Shown piece by piece: positions 35,038-42,832 of a stretch of 64,000 nt of DNA. Source of the stretch: Erythrobacter oryzae (GTDB lineage Bacteria > Pseudomonadota > Alphaproteobacteria > Sphingomonadales > Sphingomonadaceae); contig NZ_JASCXI010000003.1 of NCBI RefSeq assembly GCF_030271515.1, positions 434,001 to 498,000 on the forward strand, given 5' to 3'. The notes under the pieces were generated by a model, which saw only the letters and a program-made list of their open reading frames with translations, did no database searches and was not told where the DNA came from. How positions within the stretch are numbered: the stretch's first letter is position 1; every line of letters starts with the position of its first letter. The position numbers and the translations under genes were made by a program.

Positions 35038-35571
35038 ATGCGCATCGACAAGATCCCCACCGGCGTGAACCCCCCCGACGATCTCAACGTGATCATCGAG
35101 GTGCCTACCGGGGGCGAGCCGGTGAAGTACGAGTTCGACAAGGAAAGCGGCGCGCTGTTCGTCGACCGCATCCTGCACACCCCGATGCGCTATCCGGCGA
35201 ACTACGGCTTCGTGCCGCACACCCTGTCGCCCGACGGCGACCCGCTCGACGCGCTGGTGATCTCGCGCTCGCCCTTCATCCCGGGCTGCGTGGTGCGCGC
35301 GCGGCCGATCGGCGTGCTGAATCTCGAAGACGAGCAGGGCGGCGACGAGAAGCTGATCTGCGTGCCGGTGAACGAGACCTTTCCCTATTACGCCGACGTG
35401 ATCGAGACGAGCGATCTGCCGAGCATCATCTTCCAGCAGATCGAGCACTTCTTCACCCACTACAAGGATCTCGAGGCCGAGAAGTGGGTGCGTGTGGGCA
35501 AGTGGGGCAACGCCGCCGAAGCGCGCCAGATCACCATCGAGGCGATCGAACGTTACGGCGCGGGGAAGTAA
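35038..35571 (+). CDS. ppa: Inorganic pyrophosphatase
   Basis: 177 residues, the bacterial family I length. Active-site residues are in KYEFDKESGALFVDR (~25-40), YPANYGFVPHT (~50-60) and DGDPLDALV (~65-73), which has the metal-binding aspartates. Hydrolyses pyrophosphate and pulls biosynthetic reactions forward. Start ATG at 35038 has an AGAAGAG ribosome site. Divergent from hisS, and followed by a long palindrome-rich intergenic region. Confidence 0.97.
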   Translation: MRIDKIPTGVNPPDDLNVIIEVPTGGEPVKYEFDKESGALFVDRILHTPMRYPANYGFVPHTLSPDGDPLDALVISRSPFIPGCVVRARPIGVLNLEDEQGGDEKLICVPVNETFPYYADVIETSDLPSIIFQQIEHFFTHYKDLEAEKWVRVGKWGNAAEARQITIEAIERYGAGK

Positions 35572-35582
35572 GGTTTCCGACA

Positions 35583-35720
35583 AGTCCCTCCCCGTCCTGA
35601 AAGGATGGGGAGGTGGCAGCGGCTTCAGCCGCTGACGGAGGGGTCAAGCGGCGGGGCTATTACCCCTCCGTCACCGCTACGCGGCGACACCTCCCCATTC
35701 CTTTGGAACGGGGAGGGACT
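35583..35720. repeat. Inverted pair of 60-bp palindromic units after ppa
   Basis: Two related units face each other, 35583-35644 and 35662-35720 (reverse). Both start AGTCCCTCCCCGT, contain a small CCTC.../...GAGG stem (for example CCTCCCC-GTCCTGAAAGGAT-GGGGAGG) and end TGACGGAGGGGT. Arms diverge in the middle but match at both ends. A paired palindrome like this can fold as a long hairpin or two cloverleaf arms. Directly followed by the tandem hairpin array. Confidence 0.65.
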
Positions 35721-35755
35721 GATACCCACCAATCCTGCCTGATAAGCGCTGATCT

Positions 35756-35910
35756 CGGTCGCTTCAGCGACCGCAAGCCCGAACGGGCGCCCGCAGCGGA
35801 AGCGAAGCTGAACCGCCGTAGGCGGGACAACCGGCCTTCAGGCCGCGTGAGCGAGGATTTCGCAGCCCGGAGGGGCTGCGGAACACAAAAACGCCCGCGG
35901 AGGCGGGTTC
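35756..35910. repeat. Tandem array of short hairpins
   Basis: A run of adjacent small palindromes with 3-4-base loops: CGGTCGC/GCGACCG (35756-35773), GCCC/GGGC (35777-35788), CCGCC/GGCGG (35813-35825), CGGCC/GGCCG (35832-35845), CGCAGCCC/GGGCTGCG (35861-35880) and CCCGC/GCGGG (35894-35907). The last, read on the minus strand, is followed by TTTTTG and would end the small membrane-protein gene at 35927. A weaker CAGC/GCTG pair (35793-35811) fills the gap. No gene is seen in 35572-35926. A similar array follows ctrA. Confidence 0.6.
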
Positions 35911-35926
35911 GCAACGCAAAGACACA

Positions 35927-36304
35927 TCAAAACACTTCCAACAGCATCTTGAAAATCAGCGTCAGCCCGAAGGGCAGCCCGATCGCCATCAGCCACAGCG
36001 CGGTGATGTCGCGGCGGAATTCGCCGGCGAGTGCGGGGTCGGCCGCCTCGGCGTCGGAGAGCACCGCCCAGCGCTTCTCGTACCAGCGGCACACCGGGAT
36101 GATCCCGGCGACCAGCACCACCAGCGCCAGATAGGGAAGCGCGGTCGAGGAGCCCTCGGACAGGGCCTTGACGGTCACGAAGATCTGGAGCGCGGTGTAG
36201 ACCAGCAGGCCGTAGGCGACATGGTCGCTCATCGCCTTGCGCCAGTCGCGCGACCGGCTTGCGGACAGCGCCTTGCCCTCGATGCGCTCTTCGGATTTCA
36301 CCAT
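35927..36304 (-). CDS. Small uncharacterised inner-membrane protein
   Basis: 125 residues from the ATG at 36304; upstream frame is poor in hydrophobic order and has no ribosome site in place. Three transmembrane stretches are visible (YGLLVYTALQIFVTV, LPYLALVVLVAGIIPVC, LWLMAIGLPFGLTLIF), with a charged N-terminus rich in Arg/Ser. No family is recognised. It is convergent with ppa across the hairpin array, whose end could terminate it, and divergent from lptB. Confidence 0.7.
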   Translation of the reverse strand: MVKSEERIEGKALSASRSRDWRKAMSDHVAYGLLVYTALQIFVTVKALSEGSSTALPYLALVVLVAGIIPVCRWYEKRWAVLSDAEAADPALAGEFRRDITALWLMAIGLPFGLTLIFKMLLEVF

Positions 36305-36546
36305 GCGTGCCGCTCCCCAGTGGCCGTCTGTTATGGTCGCAGTATCGCAAAGGAGTCCCGGAGTTGCAATAAGCCGCGCGCAAACGCAGGATTGTTGCGC
36401 GGGCCGCAAGAGGCGCGCAGCAAGCCGCTCTAATCGTGCGCGGTTCTGCTGCCTGACACCCGATTGCCGCGCGGCTAAGCAAAAATCCTGCCAAACGCAC
36501 TCCAACACTTTCCTCGCCCCGCCACGGTGCTAAAGACTCAGGGCAT

Positions 36547-37323
36547 ATGAGCACGACCACCCTTGCAGGCGCCCCGTCCGACGCCACGATCCAGCCCGTG
36601 GGCAGCGGGCTCGAGGTGATCTCGATCGCCAAGAGCTACGACAAGCGCTCGGTGCTGACCGACATCTCGCTGAGCGTCGCCAAGGGCGAGGTGCTCGGGC
36701 TGCTCGGGCCCAACGGGGCGGGCAAGACCACCTGCTTCTATTCGATCATGGGGCTGGTGAAGCCGGATTCGGGCCGCATCCTGATGGACGGCGAGGACGT
36801 GACCAAGCTGCCGATGTATCGCCGCGCGATCCTCGGCCTTGGCTATCTGCCGCAGGAAACCAGCATCTTCCGCGGCATGACGGTGGAGCAGAACATCGCC
36901 TGCGTGCTCGAACTGGTCGAGCCCGACAAGGCGACGCGCGCTTCCGAGCTGGAGCGGCTGCTCGACGAATTCGGCCTCACCCGCCTGCGCGAAAGCCCGG
37001 CGATGGCGCTGTCGGGGGGCGAACGCCGCCGCTGCGAGATCGCCCGCGCGCTCGCCGCCAAGCCCTCGATCATGCTGCTCGACGAGCCATTCGCAGGCAT
37101 CGACCCGCTCTCGATCAGCGACATCCGCGACCTTGTGAAGGACCTGAAGCAGCGCGGCATCGGGGTGCTGATCACCGACCACAACGTGCGCGAAACGCTC
37201 GACATCGTCGACCGCGCCTGCATCATCTATGGCGGGCAGGTGCTGTTCGCCGGGAGCCCGCAGGAACTGGTCGCCGACGAGAACGTGCGGCGGCTGTATC
37301 TCGGCGAGAGCTTCACGCTCTAG
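36547..37323 (+). CDS. lptB: LPS export ABC transporter ATPase LptB
   Basis: 258 residues. ABC motifs are complete: Walker A GPNGAGKTT (~55-63), Q-loop PQETSIF, signature LSGGERRR (~155-162) and Walker B IMLLDEPFAGIDP with the switch His in TDHNVRE. The sequence around the signature and RRLYLGESF end is typical of LptB, which powers LptFG to extract lipopolysaccharide and hand it to the LptCADE bridge. It directly precedes rpoN (11-base gap), the usual proteobacterial order. Confidence 0.96.
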   Translation: MSTTTLAGAPSDATIQPVGSGLEVISIAKSYDKRSVLTDISLSVAKGEVLGLLGPNGAGKTTCFYSIMGLVKPDSGRILMDGEDVTKLPMYRRAILGLGYLPQETSIFRGMTVEQNIACVLELVEPDKATRASELERLLDEFGLTRLRESPAMALSGGERRRCEIARALAAKPSIMLLDEPFAGIDPLSISDIRDLVKDLKQRGIGVLITDHNVRETLDIVDRACIIYGGQVLFAGSPQELVADENVRRLYLGESFTL

Positions 37324-37334
37324 CGGCGACAGGC

Positions 37335-38834
37335 ATGGCATTAGGCCCCCGCCTCGATATCCGGCAGACGCAATCGCTGGTGATGACGCCGCAATTGCAG
37401 CAGGCGATCAAGCTGCTGGCGGCCTCCAACCTCGAGATCGAGACCTTCATTTCCGAGGCATTGGAGGCCAATCCGCTGCTCGACACCGGCGGGCCGTCCG
37501 ACCCCGGCGAGCCCGAGCGGATCGAGATTGCCGCGCCTGCGGGGGAGGACGCGACCGCCGACCAGCTGATGCTCGCGGGCGGGGGTGAGGGGGATGCGCC
37601 ACTCGATCTCGGCGCGGTCGACCGCGATTTCGACACCGGCGACGGCGCGGGGCCGAGCATGCGCGATGCCGAATGGGGCGCCGCAGCCTCGGGCTCGGGC
37701 GGCGATATGGGCGACACGCCCGACTGGGAGCAGCTGCGCGCGGCCGAAGTCACGCTGGTCGAGCACCTCGAAGGCCAGATCGGTGCGCTCGCCAGCGATC
37801 CGCAGACCGCCTTCATCGCGCGCCACATCATCGGGTTGCTCGACGAGGCGGGCTATCTGACCGTGCCGCTGGAGGAAGTCGCCGACGATCTCGGGGTCGA
37901 TTTCTTCGACGCCAAGGCGGGGCTTCGGCTGGTGCAATCGCTCGACCCGTCGGGCGTGGGCGCGCGCAATTTGGCGGAGTGCATCGCGATCCAGGCGCGC
38001 GAGGCGGATCGCTACGACCCCTGCATGAAGGCGCTGATCGACAATCTCGATCTGGTCGCGCGCGGCGAGGTCGAGCGCCTCAAGCGCCTGTGCCGCGTCG
38101 ATGACGAGGATTTCGCCGACATGCTGCGCGAGCTGCGCAGCTACAACCCGCGCCCCGGCCTGGCCTTCGCGCCCGCCGAAACCGGCACGGTCGTCCCCGA
38201 CATTCTCCTCAGCGCCAATGCGGCCGGGGGCTGGGACATCGCGATCAACGAGGAGACCCTGCCCAAGCTGATCGTCAACCGCGGCTATTATCTGGAATTG
38301 AACCGGGGCGCGACCAACAAGGAATCGCAAGGCTGGCTGAAGGAGAAGCTGGCCGATGCGCACTGGCTGATCCGTGCGCTCGACCAGCGCCAGAAGACCA
38401 TCCTCAAGACCGCCGCCGAGATCGTGAAGCAGCAGGACGGCTTCTTCCGCCGCGGTGTCGCCGAACTGCGCCCGCTGACTTTGCGCGAGGTGGCCGAGCA
38501 GATCGGGATGCATGAGAGCACCGTCAGCCGCGTCACCAGCAACAAGTATCTTTGGTGCGAGCGCGGCACCTTCGAGCTGAAATACTTCTTCACCAGCGGC
38601 GTCGCCTCGGCCGACGGCGAGGGCGCGTCCTCCGCCGCGATCAAGGCGCGGATCAAGGCGCTGATCGATGCCGAGACGGCGAAGAACATCCTGTCCGACC
38701 AGCAATTGGCCGAGATGCTCCAGAAGGAAGGCTTCGACCTCGCGCGGCGCACGGTTGCCAAATATCGCGAGGCGATCGGGCTCGGTTCGAGCGCCGAACG
38801 GCGGCGGGCGAAGAAGCTGGCGGGGGCATCTTAG
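37335..38834 (+). CDS. rpoN: RNA polymerase sigma-54 factor
   Basis: 499 residues. Region I is the glutamine-rich start (IRQTQSLVMTPQLQQAIKLL), region II is acidic and Gly/Asp-rich (~60-130), and region III has the core-binding part and the HTH (LTLREVAEQIGMHESTVSRVTSNKY, ~383-405). The RpoN box ARRTVAKYRE (~470) that contacts the -24 element is intact. Needs activator ATPases for open-complex formation; follows lptB. Confidence 0.97.
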   Translation: MALGPRLDIRQTQSLVMTPQLQQAIKLLAASNLEIETFISEALEANPLLDTGGPSDPGEPERIEIAAPAGEDATADQLMLAGGGEGDAPLDLGAVDRDFDTGDGAGPSMRDAEWGAAASGSGGDMGDTPDWEQLRAAEVTLVEHLEGQIGALASDPQTAFIARHIIGLLDEAGYLTVPLEEVADDLGVDFFDAKAGLRLVQSLDPSGVGARNLAECIAIQAREADRYDPCMKALIDNLDLVARGEVERLKRLCRVDDEDFADMLRELRSYNPRPGLAFAPAETGTVVPDILLSANAAGGWDIAINEETLPKLIVNRGYYLELNRGATNKESQGWLKEKLADAHWLIRALDQRQKTILKTAAEIVKQQDGFFRRGVAELRPLTLREVAEQIGMHESTVSRVTSNKYLWCERGTFELKYFFTSGVASADGEGASSAAIKARIKALIDAETAKNILSDQQLAEMLQKEGFDLARRTVAKYREAIGLGSSAERRRAKKLAGAS

Positions 38835-38899
38835 GACTTTCCCTAGGGCGACGCGGCGATCTTAAGCCCTTAGCCTGCCTCCGAATTCGTCCCGCACGG

Positions 38900-38990
38900 G
38901 GTGTGACTCGAAAGACTCACTTCAAAAAGTTAACGACCTAAACTTCTTATTAACCTTTTTTGGTGAGAAGTAGCGTGGTTAACAGGCGAC
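38900..38990 (+). promoter_or_regulatory. ctrA upstream region with GANTC and CtrA-type half-sites
   Basis: Two GANTC sites (GACTC at 38905-38909 and 38914-38918), targets of the cell-cycle methylase CcrM, are followed by GTTAAC (38929-38934), TTAACC (38950-38955) and TGGTTAAC (38976-38983). TTAA-type half-sites of this kind bind CtrA. The cluster is 50-130 bases before the ctrA start. In Caulobacter, GANTC methylation state and CtrA autoregulation control ctrA transcription; that the same holds here is inference. AT-rich versus the surrounding sequence. Confidence 0.6.
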
Positions 38991-39036
38991 AACCTCTCCT
39001 AAGCGGGGGTTACCAGGGGTAAGACAGGGGACTGCA

Positions 39037-39732
39037 ATGCGTGTTCTGCTCATCGAAGACGAACCGACCACCGCCAAGGCGATCGAGCTGATGCTCACGA
39101 CCGAAGGCTTCAACGTCTATTCGACCGATCTCGGCGAAGAGGGTTTGGACCTCGGCAAGCTGTATGATTACGACATCATCCTGCTCGATCTCAACCTGCC
39201 TGACATGCATGGCTACGACGTGCTCAAGAAGCTGCGCGTCGCCAAGGTGCAGACCCCGGTGCTGATCCTTTCGGGCATCTCGGAAATGGACTCGAAGATC
39301 CGCTCCTTCGGCTTCGGCGCTGACGATTACGTCACCAAGCCCTTCCACCGCGAAGAGCTGGTCGCCCGCATCTATGCCGTGGTGCGCCGTTCGAAGGGCC
39401 ACTCGCAGTCGGTCATCCGCACTGGCAAGCTCGCCGTGAACCTCGACGCCAAGACGGTCGAGGTCGATGGTGCCCGCGTGCACCTCACCGGCAAGGAATA
39501 TGCGATGCTGGAGCTGCTCTCGCTCCGCAAGGGCACGACGCTCACCAAGGAAATGTTCCTCAACCACCTCTATGGCGGGATGGACGAGCCCGAGCTCAAG
39601 ATCATCGACGTCTTCATCTGCAAGCTGCGCAAGAAGCTCTCGCTGGCCTGCGGCGGCGAGAACTACATCGAGACCGTCTGGGGCCGCGGCTACGTGCTGC
39701 GCGATTCGGAAACGGAAGTCGAAGCCGCGTAA
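39037..39732 (+). CDS. ctrA: Cell-cycle response regulator CtrA
   Basis: 231 residues. The receiver domain (1-120) has DEPTT at the start, the phospho-acceptor Asp51 ([14 protein letters not shown]), and [14 protein letters not shown] near its end. The OmpR-type winged helix (~130-220) includes [32 protein letters not shown] and [14 protein letters not shown], nearly signature for CtrA. It controls cell division, motility and DNA replication initiation genes in alphaproteobacteria. Stop is followed by a hairpin array. Its own promoter has CtrA-type half-sites. Confidence 0.97.
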   Translation: MRVLLIEDEPTTAKAIELMLTTEGFNVYSTDLGEEGLDLGKLYDYDIILLDLNLPDMHGYDVLKKLRVAKVQTPVLILSGISEMDSKIRSFGFGADDYVTKPFHREELVARIYAVVRRSKGHSQSVIRTGKLAVNLDAKTVEVDGARVHLTGKEYAMLELLSLRKGTTLTKEMFLNHLYGGMDEPELKIIDVFICKLRKKLSLACGGENYIETVWGRGYVLRDSETEVEAA

Positions 39733-39740
39733 CTTGTTGC

Positions 39741-39890
39741 GAGGGCGCCTCCGCGCCCTCGTCCTCGGCGCTGTTCCTCCGCTTCGCTCCGGGCGCCTGC
39801 GGGCGGCCGGTCGGCCTTGCGGCCCTATGGGCCGAAACAGCGCTTTCCTCTTCTGGTTGTGTGGACGCCCGGAGCCCCTGCTCCGGGCGT
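39741..39890. repeat. Second tandem array of short hairpins
   Basis: After ctrA: GAGGGCGC-CTCC-GCGCCCTC (39741-39760), GGCGC/GCGCC (39767-39771 / 39793-39797), GCC-TGC-GGGC-type, CGGCCC-TAT-GGGCCG (39820-39834) and CGCCCGGAGC-CCCT-GCTCCGGGCG (39866-39889). Composition and layout resemble the array at 35756-35910, also at a convergent gene junction. It could terminate ctrA and the LuxR-type gene, but the number of stems exceeds what termination needs. Confidence 0.55.
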
Positions 39891-39897
39891 TCGCATT

Positions 39898-40710
39898 TCA
39901 GCCGACCCGCTTGAACACCAGCGCCTTGGGCTCGGGCATTTCGCCGTTCGCCCAGACGATCGTCTCGGTCATGCTCCGGCCGTCCTTCGCGACCGTGTAA
40001 ACCCGGGTCGAGAACCGCTCGCCGCCCTTCGCCAGCGTCATCACCAGCGTATCCGGTGCGGGTTGGCGCAGGGCGACCGAATCCACCTCGGCGAAGTTGC
40101 CGCCCACCGGCACGGGGACGCCGTCCGTCGCCGCGGTCGATTCGGCCTTGATCGTCCCGCCGTCGCGGTTGGCGATCCACACCAGCGTGTGCATCCGCCC
40201 GTCCGCGAGCGGCTCGAAGGTGATCGTCACCGACACCGGGCGCTCGTTCTCGGGCAGCCGCGCGACATCGAGCGACCATTTCCCGGCGAGCGGCGAGGCG
40301 GCCGCTGCCTGGGCAGTTTCGGCAGCTTCAGGCAGCGTGGCGGTGCCGGCGGCAAGCGCCAGCCCGAGGGCGGCGGCGGGGAGCAGGAAAGCCATGGCAA
40401 TTCGTCCTTTCGTCCATGCGAACGCCCCCTTGTTGCGGGGCACGGACGAAGCCTCGGACAAAGGCGGCCCTTGCGGAAGATCGATTTTCCTGTCCCAGAC
40501 TTTCTGTTCCGCGAGCAGCCGCGCCAGCTCCCTGCTGCTACCCACGCCGGTCTTACGCCGCGCCTCGCGCAGCCGCTCGTTGATCGAGGCTTCCGAGCGG
40601 CCCAGCCCGGCCGCGATCGACTTCACCGTGTGCCCGCCCGCCAGCAGGCGCAGGATCTCGAGCTCCTTGTCGGAAAGCGCATCGGGGGAGATGCAGGGCG
40701 GGTTCGTCAT
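39898..40710 (-). CDS. Membrane-tethered LuxR-type regulator with periplasmic lipocalin-like domain
   Basis: 270 residues. Residues ~13-65 are a LuxR/GerE helix-turn-helix (LSDKELEILRLLAGG, IAAGLGRSEASINERLREARR); a hydrophobic helix spans ~103-124 (AMAFLLPAAALGLALAAG). The ~145 residues beyond it, presumably periplasmic, read as a beta-rich lipocalin-like fold (SPLAGKWSLDVARLPEN, DTLVMTLAKGG, VYTVAKDGRSMTETIVWANG). This looks like a one-component transmembrane sensor that binds DNA from the membrane. It is divergent from the exported 54-residue peptide gene at 40948, a natural candidate target. Family assignment is by pattern only. Confidence 0.82.
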   Translation of the reverse strand: MTNPPCISPDALSDKELEILRLLAGGHTVKSIAAGLGRSEASINERLREARRKTGVGSSRELARLLAEQKVWDRKIDLPQGPPLSEASSVPRNKGAFAWTKGRIAMAFLLPAAALGLALAAGTATLPEAAETAQAAAASPLAGKWSLDVARLPENERPVSVTITFEPLADGRMHTLVWIANRDGGTIKAESTAATDGVPVPVGGNFAEVDSVALRQPAPDTLVMTLAKGGERFSTRVYTVAKDGRSMTETIVWANGEMPEPKALVFKRVG

Positions 40711-40864
40711 CCCCCGACCTCACCACGCCCCGTGCCCCGGCGTCCAGCACGATTTTCTTGTGACAAGCCCGCCTCCTGCCCGGCAGCGGGGGCGGGCCCC
40801 TTCGCCGCAAAGTGTGGCGGCCAGCGCTCGATCGGGTCGGAGTTGAAAATTTTGCACCCTCGAA

Positions 40865-40890
40865 GGAATAAACCGCGGACCCGTCCCGTT
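40865..40890 (+). promoter_or_regulatory. ECF-type promoter for the small peptide gene
   Basis: GGAAT at 40865-40869, a 17-base spacer and CGTT at 40887-40890 closely fit the EcfG (general stress response) promoter consensus GGAAC-N16/17-CGTT, with one change at the last base of the -35. It would start transcription ~50 bases before the peptide ATG at 40948. Other ECF sigma factors use similar GGAAT -35 elements, so the sigma identity is not certain. Confidence 0.5.
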
Positions 40891-40947
40891 GTGGTGCAGT
40901 CCGGAGCCGCTGTGGCCTTCCGGGCAACAGCAACAGGAAACACCACC

Positions 40948-41112
40948 ATGAAATCCATCAAGAACGCCGTGCTCGCCGCCACCATCCTGGCCTTCGGTGC
41001 TGCCGCCCTTCCGGCCCCCGTGCTCGCCGGGGAAGGCCATTGGTCGGTCGGCAAGGGCGTTCAGTGCCGCGTGATCGCGGGCAAGGTGGTGTGCACCAAG
41101 AACCGTCCGTGA
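40948..41112 (+). CDS. Small exported cationic peptide (54 residues)
   Basis: The ATG at 40948 has AGGAAA 10 bases upstream. A signal peptide (MKSIKNAVLAATILAFGAAA...) ends near PVLA, leaving 27 residues, GEGHWSVGKGVQCRVIAGK followed by VVCTKNRP. The mature peptide is basic (three Lys and two Arg against one Glu) and has two cysteines nine residues apart, so a disulfide loop is possible. No family is known to me. It is followed by a 14-bp terminator stem. An ECF-type promoter precedes it and it is divergent from the membrane-tethered LuxR regulator. Envelope-stress peptide, antimicrobial-like or signalling roles are all open. Confidence 0.75.
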   Translation: MKSIKNAVLAATILAFGAAALPAPVLAGEGHWSVGKGVQCRVIAGKVVCTKNRP

Positions 41113-41138
41113 TGCGCTGAGCCCCACCGCTCGGTGCA

Positions 41139-41185
41139 GGGCAAGGCTGGCGGTCCGAACGACCCCCCGATCGCCAGCCTTGCCC
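41139..41185. terminator. Terminator hairpin after the peptide gene
   Basis: GGGCAAGGCTGGCG (41139-41152) pairs perfectly with its complement at 41172-41185 over a 19-base loop, without a T run. It lies between the convergent peptide and S41-type protease genes. Confidence 0.55.
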
Positions 41186-41203
41186 TCACAACCTCGGGCG
41201 ATG

Positions 41204-42688
41204 TCAGAACCGCGCGCCCAGATCGGCCTCGATCCGCTTGAGAAAACTCTGCGTCGACCAGTCAAAATCGGTCATCGCGATGTCGGGCGTGTAAAACTCG
41301 CCGTTCCCGCGCGGGCGATCCACATACATCTTCATCGGGATGATCGCGCGCGCCATCCCTGAGGGCAGCGGCGGGTTGCGCACCTCCATATAGGTCGAAT
41401 CCGCCGAGGAAGGCGCGCCGATCAGCCTAGTGTTCGGGAACAGCTTGAAGACGTCGATCGCATCGAGGCACGCGCTCGCGCATTGGCCCGGCACGATCAC
41501 ATAGACCGGAGCGGTCAGCAGCGGGGCGGGGTCGGGCGTATCGGCGCCCGTCGCGGCGGGCTCGTCCGCCTCGACATACCACGTCTCGCCCTTGGCCGCC
41601 GCGGCCTCGAAGGCGGTGACGAGCTTGGCCACCCACGCGGCGGTCTCGGCGTCGCCCTGCTCGGTCATCAGCCTGGCAAAGCCCCGCACCTCCTCGAGAT
41701 TGCCGGCGGTGGGCCGCCACCACACCGTAGTCTTGGCCGAGCGGCGATCGGCACGTGCCTCGACCGCCTCGTTGCCCCACAGGCTTTCCGCAACCCGCAG
41801 GCTCCACAGCGAAGAGCCGCCCTGATTGTAGCGCAGATCGAGCACCACCGCCCGCGCGCCGCGGATCGCGTCGGCCTTGGCGGCGAGATCGGCGTAGAGC
41901 CTCTGGTATGCGGCATTGCCCGCCTCGTCGGGCTGGAAATCGGGCAGCGCGATCCACTGGATGCCCGGCGCGCGCTCTTCGAGGCCGATGGGGAGCAGGT
42001 CGCCGTTGATCGAGCCGTTGCGCCATTCCTGATAGTAGTCGGGGACGGGGCTCCAGCTCAGCGCGCGGTCCTCGGCCTTGCCGTAGGTCACGAACCGACA
42101 CGAATTGGGCAGGCGCACGAAGGGGTTGCCGTCATCCACCAGCGCAATGCGCGCCATCGACCACCACGCGCCCGCGATCTCGGCGCCGGTGCGCCAGCCG
42201 AACACCTTGGTCTTCACCCAATCGGCAATCGGCGTGCCGTCGCAGCTTTCGATCCGGCTGCCGGCCAGAGGGCCGCCCTCGGCCGCCTTGTAGACATACA
42301 TCGCGTCCCCGCGCCACGCCGCGACAAAGCCCGGCCAGCGGATCGTCGGGGCGAGCTCCTGCGGCAAGGTCGCATAGGCGCCTGCGTGCCCGTCGTTGAG
42401 CACCGCGGTGAAGCGGTCGAGGCTGGCATCGAACCCGCCCGCGGTGGTGGCCTTCCGCGCAAGCGCAAGCGCCTCGGCCCGCGCGCGTTCGAGCAGCGCG
42501 GGGAAGCCGGGGTTGGCCGGATCGTGCATGCCGGGATGGTTGGCCCTGGTCTCGGCATAGACCGCCTCGACATCGGCGACGGCGAGCGCGGACCAGTCGG
42601 GCGGGGCGGCGGGCGGGGTCTCAGGGGATGGCTGGGCCATCGCAGGCGCGACGGCGACGAGCGCGAGGCAAAGGGCGAGGTGTTTCAT
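41204..42688 (-). CDS. S41-type peptidase-like exported protein
   Basis: 494 residues from the ATG at 42688, chosen because it opens a signal peptide (ALCLALVAVAPAMA, cut ~residue 19). The C-terminal half has a tail-specific-protease-like core: VVLDLRYNQGGSS (~281-293) and a nucleophile-region CASACLDAIDVFKLF with Ser405. No PDZ domain is apparent in the middle; residues ~90-200 instead form a large unassigned part. Such enzymes cleave envelope proteins from the C-terminus. Divergent from trmB and convergent with the small peptide gene. Confidence 0.8.
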   Translation of the reverse strand: MKHLALCLALVAVAPAMAQPSPETPPAAPPDWSALAVADVEAVYAETRANHPGMHDPANPGFPALLERARAEALALARKATTAGGFDASLDRFTAVLNDGHAGAYATLPQELAPTIRWPGFVAAWRGDAMYVYKAAEGGPLAGSRIESCDGTPIADWVKTKVFGWRTGAEIAGAWWSMARIALVDDGNPFVRLPNSCRFVTYGKAEDRALSWSPVPDYYQEWRNGSINGDLLPIGLEERAPGIQWIALPDFQPDEAGNAAYQRLYADLAAKADAIRGARAVVLDLRYNQGGSSLWSLRVAESLWGNEAVEARADRRSAKTTVWWRPTAGNLEEVRGFARLMTEQGDAETAAWVAKLVTAFEAAAAKGETWYVEADEPAATGADTPDPAPLLTAPVYVIVPGQCASACLDAIDVFKLFPNTRLIGAPSSADSTYMEVRNPPLPSGMARAIIPMKMYVDRPRGNGEFYTPDIAMTDFDWSTQSFLKRIEADLGARF

Positions 42689-42832
42689 GGCGTGCTCCCC
42701 GAGTTGCTCCCTCATCGCCGCTCCCCGGCGGGCGAGCGAGCGCCTGTCGGCCAATGCGCGGCGTGGCTCGACCGGCGGCAGCACGCGCGAAGGGGGTGGA
42801 GTGGCACGCGTCTTTTGCTAAGGGCCGTCCCC

